DNA of 64,000 nucleotides from Oscheius dolichura (Eukaryota; Nematoda; Chromadorea; Rhabditida; Rhabditidae), in NCBI GenBank assembly GCA_932521035.1, contig OW051495.1:3596001-3660000 (forward strand), given 5' to 3'. The first letter of the stretch is position 1. Each line of letters begins with the position of its first letter. The notes under the pieces were generated by a model, which was given only the letters and a program-made list of their open reading frames with translations, made no database searches and was not told the DNA's origin. This document shows, piece by piece, positions 55,680 through 64,000 of the stretch. A program made the translations under genes and the position numbers.

Positions 55680-56613
55680 CTCTCTTGCTTTTTCGGCTAT
55701 TTGCTTTGGTGTCACATTTCGATCACCGATAGAAATGGTGGTCACATCTGGTTCGTCCACCGGTCCTTCCAGTGTTAGTAGTTGACTGTTTAACAACGAT
55801 AAAGGCATAAAATGATTGCAACGGACGGCGAGACGTTCTTCCAAAAGCGTTCGGTCCACCTCCAGTAGAAGAAACCTACACGAACAACTTACTAAAATTG
55901 AAGAGCCCACCTGCATCTCATTCCCGAGCGAAGTTGGTCTCTATACGCCTTTTTCAAAGCAGAACAAGCAAAGACCACAGGGGCACCGCTAAGCCTCCAA
56001 AATTCAATAAAACTGGTGAGCCAAGGACGACGATCAGCGTCTGTTAAAGGTGTTCCAAGCCTCATTTTCTCTCTATTTATTTCACTGTGGAAATCGTCCC
56101 CGTCTAAAAAAAGGTCGATTGATCCTAGATATATATAACTAGATTATGTAGGGACCAAGGATGGGCAAGGGGTTTTCGAGAACGAGTCAAGTTCCGTCAA
56201 TAAATAATGGCAAGGGTGAGGCGATTCGATTTCAGGTTCGGTTTCTTATACATCATTTTACTTTTTAGTTGTTTTTCGGGCTCTAAGTAAGTATAGCCGA
56301 CGAAAAATAGTATTCGAAAAAAATTTTATTTTTTCAAAGAAAAACGCCGAAAACCGCTCCGGTTGGTGGGCATTTAATTGACTCTACACTTTGTGAGCTC
56401 GAAATCAAGTCGAGTTCGAGCCTAACCTTAGGGGCCCATTGTCTGAATTCCTACCTAAAATATGGTCCAAGTTTTCAATTGTTTTTAGTTCAACCCCAAA
56501 ATATCTATTACCGTCCCTTTGAAACTCCAACCCAGCTGAAGTGATAATTCGAGACCAACGCAGGATTTCCCTACCCCTGATGGGCCACACACCACAATTA
56601 CATCGAAATTCAT
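55659..56613 (-). CDS. Gluconokinase (IDNK type)
   Basis: Phosphorylates gluconate to 6-phosphogluconate. Start MNFDVIVVCGPSGVGKSCVG at 56613 contains the Walker A loop. After an intron of about 400 bp the exon reads DGDDFHSEINREKMRLGTPL, TDADRRPWL and VVFACSALKKAYRDQLR, matching the family's DADDYHP...NxxKMxxGxPLxDxDRxPWL and ACSALK motifs. The last exon gives LEVDRTLLEERLAVR, HFMPLSLLNSQLLTLE and [17 protein letters not shown] with the stop at 55659. Length of about 190 residues fits. The acceptor cgtttag lies six bases before the start. It is the third gene of an operon-like run. Confidence 0.85.
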
Positions 56614-56727
56614 GACTCCTAAACGATTTAATTAAAACCAAGAAAACACCGATTAGGACACATATACGTTTCAAACTGCTGACTGTACAAATACTGTTGA
56701 AATGAGGTACAATTTTACGAAAAAAAA

Positions 56728-59347
56728 TTAATGACAAGGAAATAGTTGATCTATACCTATAGGATGAATCGGGTTCTCTTGAAGACGATGCTTGGGACGA
56801 AGTTTTTCCAGTTGTTGTATAAATGACTGAGAGTCGCCCATAAACTTTACATCGTAAGCGTACAGAACATGTTCGTCTTTATAAACAATGTCGGGAACCC
56901 GTTGGTTTCCATGGTAGGGTTGGGCTAAATGAAAGAATAAGACAATTTTAAAGAATAGCACACCTAAAAGACCAATAAGCAATGGCACATCAACGCGAAG
57001 ACAACTGCGAAAGGCCGATTTACGCTCTTTGCTGAAATCAAGTCTTCTCTGATACTCTGGATCGGGATCACAAACGCCGTGTAGACAGAACTGAACACAG
57101 AGAGGTGGATAAGAGGCATGTCTAAAAAAGCATGTCAGATTACATGAGAAAAGATACCGAGGATGCATACGGTAGAGGTTGCCTGCAGCAACCAATTCGC
57201 GTCCCCCAGAGTCGAGATAACGAACTTCGGCATGATTGGTCATTTTAGATACTTCTACACGCTGCCATTCGCCTGTATATCTTGCTCGTTCTTCTGTACA
57301 ACAAGTAACGGCGTAAACAGCATGACCATTCCGAAGTCTTTCTTTACTGAAAAAAAATCAAGAATCTTTATTTCGCTTCGCTACGCTCGGCCTTTCATAC
57401 TCAGCGCCCAAAACGCGATTCCCCCTTCCCCTCTCCTAGGTAACCATATACCGCGTGCCCACGTCTCATCAAGAGTGAGATAATTGTTCAACTAACATTT
57501 TGTCTGACTCTAGTGTAAATCTATTTTCTCCCAATGCGTAGAATGCATCCAAATGTTCCGACATGCTTTTAAGTTCTGCATCCGCGTTTAGCATGGACAT
57601 GGTAATATCTCCAAGTTCTCCTTGATCATCGGGATCACCTTGCACATCCGCAATCTTCATTTTTTCTTCAATATCAGCTCGTTCTTCAACAGTGAACTCT
57701 GGAAAACACATACACATGTTGCAACACATTACTCACTTTTCTTTACTCGTCTAATCGGCCTACCGTACCATTCATACGGAGATACTGTATGCAAGCCTTC
57801 GACACAAACCCAATAGCTGTTGGTAAAAGCATCTTTGTAGCTGTACAAAGCATATAGAATAATCTGATCCACTTACCCATTATCATTTAACCATTGCACA
57901 TCGCAGATGGGAACGTCGGCCTTATCAAAGGTCCATGCTTCCCATTCTTCACGGGGGACAATTAGAGGTTGCTCAATTTCTATTTTGTGAATCCAATCAG
58001 CAGGAAAGCTTTTAAGATATGATAGGATTTTTTCAGGTCTACATTTTTCCTTAAAATATTGTCTAGTAAAGGAAAGGCAAAAATTCAGAATATTACGTCT
58101 GTTGGCCTGGTAAAAATGACGGGGTAAAGCGACACATCATCCACTTCGATATAACGAACCCGCCCACGAGTTCGAGCAGCAAACAAGCACGTTATAGACT
58201 GTCCTTTACTTCTCTTTCGGAACAATTTGGCTAGTTTTTCCTGCTCGGTCTGATCGATTCCGTACATTTCCACCTAAAAAGCTAATCTGCGAAAATAAAC
58301 AATGTATGCACCTTAATTGGCTCGCGATAGTCATTTCTAAAGACACTTCCCATCAAAACTCTAATTTCAAACTTAGTATATTCATGAAGAAGGTCATCAA
58401 AAATTTTGCACTCCTCTGGGTCCCAATAGCCGTCGTACTAAACCAGCGTAATCAGAAAATGTTTATAAATACCTCTCCATAATGGCGACCAAAAGATACT
58501 TTTTCCAAATCCGCTAATGATATGCAAATTGCTTGCCATGGATGATAATGTAATGGGACAGGCATCACTGCAAGGCACTAAAACATCATTCTTGTTTATT
58601 TTTACTATATATCCTTGTGGGGAGAAACTAGTTATGTTTAACGAAATCAATGCACTTACAAATTCTTTGAAAACTAGAAATAAAATTAAACGTTTCTTAC
58701 TTTTGCATTCAGCCATTTGGTGATACCAACATCGATATAGATAACCTTTGCATAAATAGACGTATTTCGTCGTTCCGACTGCAACAAAGCATAGTCAGGT
58801 ATGAAGCCAAAAAACGATAGTGCTAACCTGAAGAACCCGAACACGTCTAAAATTGCGAATTTCAGGAGTCATTGTCCATGGAGCCATATAGTATTGGTCT
58901 AGTAGTTGTATTTCAGCATTATGTTCATTTAATCGTACTTTTTCTAGTTCATAGCTGTAAACAATGCACTTACAAATTACATTTGAAAAACTTACGGTTC
59001 ACTTATAGTTAGCTCGTCTGTGATGTGATTAGCTAATCTCACCCAGATTTGGGAGGGAGAATCTATTTGCTTAACTTCCACTATTGCATGACCTCTCAAA
59101 TCTATGCGGTTTATCTGGAAAACCCAGATGTAATTATCGAAAGCGTTTGGAAAGTTCTAAGATAATTTGCATTATTCCGGAACATCGAAAAAAACGCCGA
59201 ATGAGAGTGAGAAAGATCTTTTCAACATACCTTTATATCCCCATCGATAAACCCGTTTCTTTTCATTTCAGGATATTTTTTCCCATCTGATGGATAATCA
59301 ACAATAGGGGATACTGCTCGTGTTTTTGGAAAATGCCCAATACGCAT
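56728..59347 (-). CDS. Tandem Tudor-domain protein (germ-granule TDRD type)
   Basis: Tudor proteins bind methylated arginines on Argonaute/PIWI partners. The ATG at 59347 (MRIGHFPKTRAVSPIVDYP) directly follows tttgtttcag. One Tudor-like region reads HAIVEVKQIDSPSQIWVRLA and EHNAEIQLLDQYYM...FRRVRVLQ. A second section contains AKVIYIDVGITKW, IEVDDVSLYPVIF and PICDVQWLNDNGY. The C-terminal Tudor reads GHAVYAVTCCTEE, YTGEWQRVEVSKMT and AEVRYLDSGGRELVAAGNLY, followed by YPPLCVQFCLHGVCDPDPEY. The stop is at 56728. There are about 12 introns, mostly of 40-60 bp. Member of the family not assigned; at least two Tudor repeats are present. Confidence 0.75.
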
Positions 59348-59357
59348 CTGAAACAAA
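59348..59357 (-). other. Acceptor abutting Tudor start codon
   Basis: Read on the minus strand, tttgtttcag ends exactly at the ATG. It is a candidate SL trans-splice site, 160 bp after the stop of SSR3. Confidence 0.55.
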
Positions 59358-59515
59358 GTTGCTTACGTTATAGACTTTGTGTTAATATTTCGAGTACAAA
59401 CAAAAAGCTAAAAAATGGTCATTCAGAAAACAATTCACTTAAAATCATTATAATAAAAACATAAATAAATTACATTATCCATAAAAACAGAAATACATGT
59501 AAACGAATAATATGG

Positions 59516-60336
59516 TCAGTTTTTGGCGGTAGATAAGAATGCAACCAAACCAGCGGCTCCTATGACGGAGAAGAGATTGTTAAAAAGCGGGGCGAAATTG
59601 GCGAGCAGGAAGAAAGAGAAGAGCAAAAGTAGAGCCAGGTAGAGAACGTTGGTAAAGAAGATCGAGAGATAAGTGGCCTCCGCATCGGCGACTTCGTTTT
59701 TGCGGTACAAAGCACGTTCCTGAAATAATGTTTTTTTATTATTGTTTTGTAGCCCATAAAATTTGAGAAAAAAATATTCCGCAGCCTTCAATTTCTGTGA
59801 TTCTTTAGGGAGTAAAGATTTGAAAAAGCGAACCTCTCTTTCCTTTGTGCTCATTTTCTTGTCGTTTCCATAAATCTGATTGATTTCTCGATCAACTGCA
59901 GTGCCACGCTTCATCATGATGCTGTAAATAGTGTTAGTTTTAGAGGATGTGTATTTCAACAAAAATTAACGAAAATCTTCATAACAAGGACATAACAGTT
60001 TTTACTTATATGAAGTAAGTATAATCAAACCTGTGCTTTAGCAGTCTCTTCTGATTACTGCACGCTAGCGACAGCAAATATATGGAAGCTGACGATGAAA
60101 TCGCCCATACAATCCATGAATCAGCTATCTGAAGAGCGAACGGTTTGAAACGATTACTTGCCAGCTAGGTATAAAATTATAGAATCTACCTCCATCTGAT
60201 GAACTCCATAAAATAGATAAATTGGAGCCAAGGATACAACGGCCGCATTGATATAAAACATAATTGAGTTTCCAGTTGATGTGCTGGAAGAATAATTGGA
60301 GAGTAAAACTTCTTCTTCCTTCGTCAGCTTTCCCAT
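59516..60336 (-). CDS. trap-3: Translocon-associated protein subunit gamma (TRAP-gamma, SSR3)
   Basis: Part of the TRAP complex that sits at the Sec61 channel. Start MGKLTKEEEVLLSNYSSSTS at 60336. Two N-terminal TM helices follow (IMFYINAAVVSLAPIYLFYG; WIVWAISSSASIYLLSLAC). The cytosolic part includes REINQIYGNDKKMSTKERE and RALYRKNEVADAEATYLSIF, the family's hallmark KNEVADxEAT. Two C-terminal TM helices (LALLLLFSFFLLANFAP and NLFSVIGAAGLVAFLSTAKN) end at 59516. Length of about 185 residues equals human SSR3. It is head-to-head with Sec61-beta, about 800 bp away. Confidence 0.93.
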
Positions 60337-60408
60337 ATTGCCTGAAGAAAAGAATATAGAACCCTCTAAAACCGGAGAAAGCAAGTAGCATTCCGAGTAG
60401 TGTGGGGT

Positions 60409-60445
60409 GGGGAGTGGGGGGGGGGGGGGGGGAGAGAGAGAGAAA
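60409..60445. repeat. Poly-G tract followed by GA repeat
   Basis: About 15-20 consecutive G then gagagagagag. Similar G runs occur at about 62276-62293 and 63909-63920. Tract length is likely to vary or to be mis-sequenced. Confidence 0.8.
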
Positions 60446-61110
60446 AAAGATTTGATAAAAGCATGAGACTGAGGAATTTCAAAGCAGCATATACCGCGCA
60501 TTGGAGAAACTCTCGTCACGAAAATGGAATTTGAAAAAAACGAAGGCAAAAAAAAGTTCTGCGGATTCGTCAAATTTGGCTTTCTTGCTCGTTCTGTTTC
60601 TTTGGAATATTTCTTCGTAAAGGGGCTGGTATTATAGCATTCTTTCGTAGAATAATGGGACGCGTTCCTTCCATCGACGGGATCCGAAAGTTCAATATGG
60701 GACAGAAACAGAAAAATCCAGAACAGTTTCCGGATGGTAATCTCGCACAACCCAAGTGGCTATGTTGGCAGCACAAACGCAGTTCGATGCATTTTGTGTG
60801 TCTGTGGCGCTAAATTGCGACCAAGGGGATCGCTTCAGAGGTGATTGCAGTCCGGAGCGGTATAGGCTGTTTGGCTCCCCCTACAGCGCCCGCCCATAAC
60901 ACACCCGTACGTTCTGCTGGGCTGTTAGACAGCAGAACTGCAAGCCGCCCTGGCAAAAAGCCAAGCCTATCGTATATTTTTCAGCGGACGGCTGGAGCCT
61001 CAGGAAACCCTGTGTTCCATGTTGTTCAGTTTCGGCCCATTAGTTGCTTCTAAGAATCCCTTGCTTACTCTTGCTGTATTACTTCCCTTGTCTTCGTAAA
61101 ATAATCTGCT

Positions 61111-61120
61111 TTATTTCCAG
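61111..61120 (+). other. 3' splice site upstream of Sec61-beta start
   Basis: ttatttccag followed by ataacataatATG. No coding exon is visible upstream, so it is an outron end or a 5'-UTR intron. Confidence 0.5.
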
Positions 61121-61130
61121 ATAACATAAT

Positions 61131-61537
61131 ATGTCGGACACTGGACGTAGCCCTCGCCCTGCTGGATCACAAGTTCGTCAACGCCGTGGTGGAGGTAAGC
61201 TTTGACAAACCAGTACTTTCTTTTTTTTGTAACCGTTTTTGGAGGTAAAAGAATCTTTTGGACATTGGTATACATCACATAGTAAAATTTGTTGAGTTCA
61301 TTCAGTAGATTCACACTCAGGATAAAAAATATTAAAACGCTATATGAAATTGCAGCAACCACCCAAGCTGCCGCTAGACCTCGTGGAGCTAACAATGGAG
61401 GACTTTGGCGTTTCTATACAGAGGATTCAACTGGCCTCAAGATCGGACCCGTTCCTGTTCTTGTCATGAGCTTGGTCTTTATCGCCTCAGTCTTCGTTTT
61501 GCACATTTATGGCAAGTTCATGAGAAGCCGATCGTAA
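61131..61537 (+). CDS. sec-61.B: Sec61 translocon subunit beta
   Basis: Tail-anchored beta subunit of the ER protein-conducting channel. Start [20 protein letters not shown] at 61131. An intron of about 160 bp follows (61195-61355). The second exon reads [18 protein letters not shown], then [20 protein letters not shown] and [20 protein letters not shown], which is nearly the human sequence around the TM anchor. Stop 61537. Full length of about 83 residues. Confidence 0.95.
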
Positions 61538-62826
61538 GACAACATCTTGCACCATGGGTTTTACCGTTTTAATTATAATAATTTATTTTTCCAATTCGTA
61601 CACATGTATGAAATGTGCGTTGTGATATATATTTTATGTTTGAAGTAAAAGCCTATTTTCGCTACCTGGATACTTTTTACAGAATTGAAATAAATTCATC
61701 CAATTTTAGAAGAATTGTAAGAGCTTCAGCACCAAAAGTGGGGAATGAGTTTCCACCCTGAGTTTTCCGGTATGGATATTATCGCGTAAACGTTCTAAAT
61801 ACTTTTTTCGTTATCCCGAGTAAACTTAAGATTTAGTCCCCACCAACTCCAGAATAGGCCCCCCAGGGCCCGTCCGCCCAGCGCCCCCCACCATCCAATC
61901 TCATCCCCCACTCGACTGAATATTCAATGCGCTTGCGCTGACGAAAACGTTTTTGCCTAAAATCGTTCTCTTTTTTAGCGTTTTCAGAGAATTTTTCGCA
62001 TTTTCATTCTATTTTTCAATGAATTGAAATAAGTTTGGATTAGTAGTACTTCTTGGAGGACCAAATTACATTAATTACGTTATAATACACAACAAATGGT
62101 TTGATTTCTATTACAATTTTTCCATTGCGCTTACTATTTGTGCGGGCTGCTTTAAAATTGGTTACTCCCCACTTTCCCTGCCGAAGGCAGGCTTAGGCTT
62201 AGTAAAAAGCGTTTTACTCGTTCGATGCTGCTTAGAAAATGTGTTTACATACCGAATGTGTAATTTTTTAATTGTGGGGGGGGGGGGGGGGGGCGATTCT
62301 GGATTTTTCCCGTTATCCCTCTAACGTACTTCTGGGGGAACGTCTCGGTCAAACTTTTAGCTATACTTTGCTCTTCGTCGAAAATGAGCTTTTGAGCATG
62401 AATGGTCAGAATCTGACTCACAATCAGACAAATCAGCATTTGAAAACTTGGACTGCCCAATATAATGTATTTGGTAGTCTAGGACAAGAGCCATCTCCTT
62501 CGAAACGACTGTTTTCCTTCAAAATCGTTGCTTCCCTTTCAGACGGCCGTCTTCCTCTTCAGATCGCCAACCTCCCTCTTCTGATGACCACCTTCTCCTC
62601 CAACTTCTCCTTCAAAATGGTTACTTGTAGGCTAAGCCCTTCAGGCGTCTAGCATTTCCTCGGATATCCTCATTTTTGCATTTCGGCCCACTTCAAAAGG
62701 ACGAGTCATATCCTAGGGACGTTCGGACGACAGGTTTTTGACCATTACTACGCCTTCTACTAAATTAATTAGAACTCTTTAGATTAAAAGGATATCAAAC
62801 ACCAAGTCACTGGCGAAATCAACACT
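61538..62826. other. Intergenic region, no supported gene
   Basis: Contains the 3' UTR of Sec61-beta, a C-rich stretch near 61855-61910, a fragment of foldback element F (62160-62235) and a poly-G tract at 62276-62293. The plus-strand ORF at 62272-62652 begins in the poly-G tract and has no recognisable product. Confidence 0.5.
62160..62235 (+). repeat. Fragment of element F centre
   Basis: gccgaaggcaggcttaggct followed by ttttactcgttc matches the centre of the palindrome at 41157-41686. Termini are absent. Confidence 0.75.
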
Positions 62827-63393
62827 TTAGGAATGATTGGAATGACGGGGGATGGAGGCCAGCCAGGCGTCACTTCCCGAGCTACTGACAGACCAGGCCA
62901 GGAGTCCTTCTCTTTCGACCAGCAGGTTACAGGCACTTAGGTCTCTGCTGTCTCCAGAGACTTTGACTCTATTTGAGTCCGGAACTCTGCTGGCAGGCTT
63001 TCGCGTCTCCGCACTAGACGGGCCGCCATGTGAGAATCCTCTGCCGTCGAGGTCTACTCTGTCTTTTTCACCCTCGGCCAACATTTCGTACGAGATCTGC
63101 CACTTCACAAATAAGCGGCCTGATAGACGACGGTGCCTGCCGCCCTCACGTCAGCCGGTGCACTTTCTGGGAGAATTCATTTTTGTTGGTCGGAGAAGAT
63201 GAAAAGTCCTAGAGCCATGGCCCATGGGATAGAGAAGGGGAAAATGGGCAACAGGCACGGGTCGAATGTCAGGTCGGCCGCCTTCTGGCCGACCATGGCC
63301 GGTAGGGAGGTCAGTCGCCAGTATTCAAAAAGATGTTTGAACATTAGAGGCCAGGGTAGAAAACTCTTACATCCATTTCTCCTTTCAAGGTAA
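62827..63393. other. Overlapping ORFs on both strands, coding status unclear
   Basis: A plus-strand frame at 62852-63202 and a minus-strand frame at 62827-63108 overlap. A further minus-strand stretch at about 63190-63350 encodes hydrophobic sequence (LLPIFPFSIPWAMALGLFIF). The hydrophobic piece may be a membrane-protein exon, but I could not assemble a gene. Confidence 0.25.
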
Positions 63394-63517
63394 CCATTTT
63401 TATTTCCCCGTTCGGGTACCATATGGTCTAGGAATACCTTTCCAGAATCTACTATAAAATATTTATTGAAATGTAATCTCTGATAACTACATAAAATGCC
63501 CATAAAAACGAATGAAA

Positions 63518-64000
63518 TCAGTGGTGGAAGAGTCGGAGGCCCGTGTGGATGAGACAGATCTTGTGCTCGTCGCAGGCAGCGATGACGTCGTCGTCGCGAA
63601 CGGATCCTCCCGGGTGAGCCAGGTACTGTACCCCGAATTGACGGGCACAGTCGACGTTGTCCCGGAAGGGGAGGAAGGCATCGGAGCTCATGGCGACTCC
63701 CGTCAGCTGAGAGAGCCATTCCTGGCGCTGTTCCTAAAAATGCCAATTGGGTAAAGGAAGTGACAAAACGTCAAGGGTCCCTTTATATTCAAAATTGGGT
63801 AGACGGGCTGACGTCAGGGGACGGGCTGTTTTGGACTCGAAGATGAACGTGAGGGATCAGCGGCCCGAGGCCCGGTGACGCGCGAGTGTATAGCGGCTAC
63901 CGTAATCCCGGGGGGGGGGGGACCTACACTGGAGAGTGGCTCGACGGGTTCCGTGAAGAATTGCTGCCACTGGTCGACGGAGACCTCGTGGCCCAGCACC
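63518..64000 (-). CDS. atic-1: ATIC/PurH, bifunctional purine biosynthesis enzyme, C-terminal part
   Basis: AICAR transformylase/IMP cyclohydrolase performs the last two steps of IMP synthesis. The C-terminal transformylase end is present on the minus strand: [20 protein letters not shown], an intron with a poly-G run, then [20 protein letters not shown] and [20 protein letters not shown]. It continues [20 protein letters not shown] and ends TGLRLFHH at the stop at 63518. This matches the universally conserved SSDAFFPFRD and LRLFHH end. The rest of the gene lies beyond the window. GC-rich; a reverse-strand AATAAA lies near 63460. Confidence 0.9.

Larger units (their letters stand above)
60337..61130. 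other. Shared upstream region of SSR3 and Sec61-beta
   Basis: Contains a poly-G tract with flanking GA repeat at about 60409-60445 and a short GC-richer part at 60840-61010 with no supported ORF. Ends in the acceptor ttatttccag at 61111-61120, ten bases before the Sec61-beta start. Confidence 0.55.

Noticed and set aside
62272-62652. 126-codon plus-strand ORF
   Set aside because: It begins in a poly-G tract, lacks homology, and its codons look random.

Overview
The window is a gene-dense stretch of a eukaryotic nuclear genome and most likely belongs to a nematode. A secreted protein at 16858-17326 has the cysteine and hydrophobic pattern of the ground-like domain, a family known from nematodes. 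An ion channel carries a ShK domain. Introns are mostly about 35-50 bp with GTAAG-type donors. Many genes have a 3' splice site a few bases upstream of the start codon, as expected for spliced-leader trans-splicing. I do not name a genus. All exon models were read by eye and are approximate; coordinates run from start codon to stop codon and include introns.

Layout. 1-9 kb: end of a cadherin (-), unresolved ORFs, a secreted proline-rich protein (+), a Thr-rich mucin-like membrane protein (-) and an LKB1/STK11-type kinase (-). 9-17.4 kb: mitochondrial ribosomal protein uS11m, a small unknown gene, an RD3-like protein, a Cys-loop receptor with an N-terminal ShK domain, a zinc-finger protein, cysteine string protein (DNAJC5) and the ground-like protein. 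17.4-30 kb: a cyclic-nucleotide-gated channel, a small two-TM protein, DCP1, a DNAJB12/14-type co-chaperone, a four-MBT/SLED/SAM (SFMBT-type) chromatin protein and GPATCH11.

30-47 kb: a TATDN2-like TatD nuclease, about 4 kb of repeat-rich DNA with several foldback elements, a Wnt ligand, an unknown type I membrane protein, an unknown helical protein, then a tight minus-strand cluster of three unknown genes behind GINS1/PSF1. 47-64 kb: glucosidase I (MOGS), SLC38A9, a NUDT13-like NADH pyrophosphatase, gluconokinase, a tandem-Tudor protein, TRAP-gamma (SSR3), Sec61-beta and the 3' end of ATIC/PurH.

Two minus-strand runs have gaps of only about 70-170 bp (SSR3-Tudor-gluconokinase; PSF1-three unknown genes) and look like nematode operons. 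Base composition is strongly two-state. Secreted, receptor and channel genes (cadherin, Cys-loop receptor, CNG channel, ground-like, Wnt, ATIC) are GC-rich, while most housekeeping and germline-type genes are AT-rich. Short palindromic transposable elements, several sharing a TATAGTYY...TTTC terminus, sit in introns and intergenic DNA. I saw no rRNA, CRISPR array or confident tRNA.
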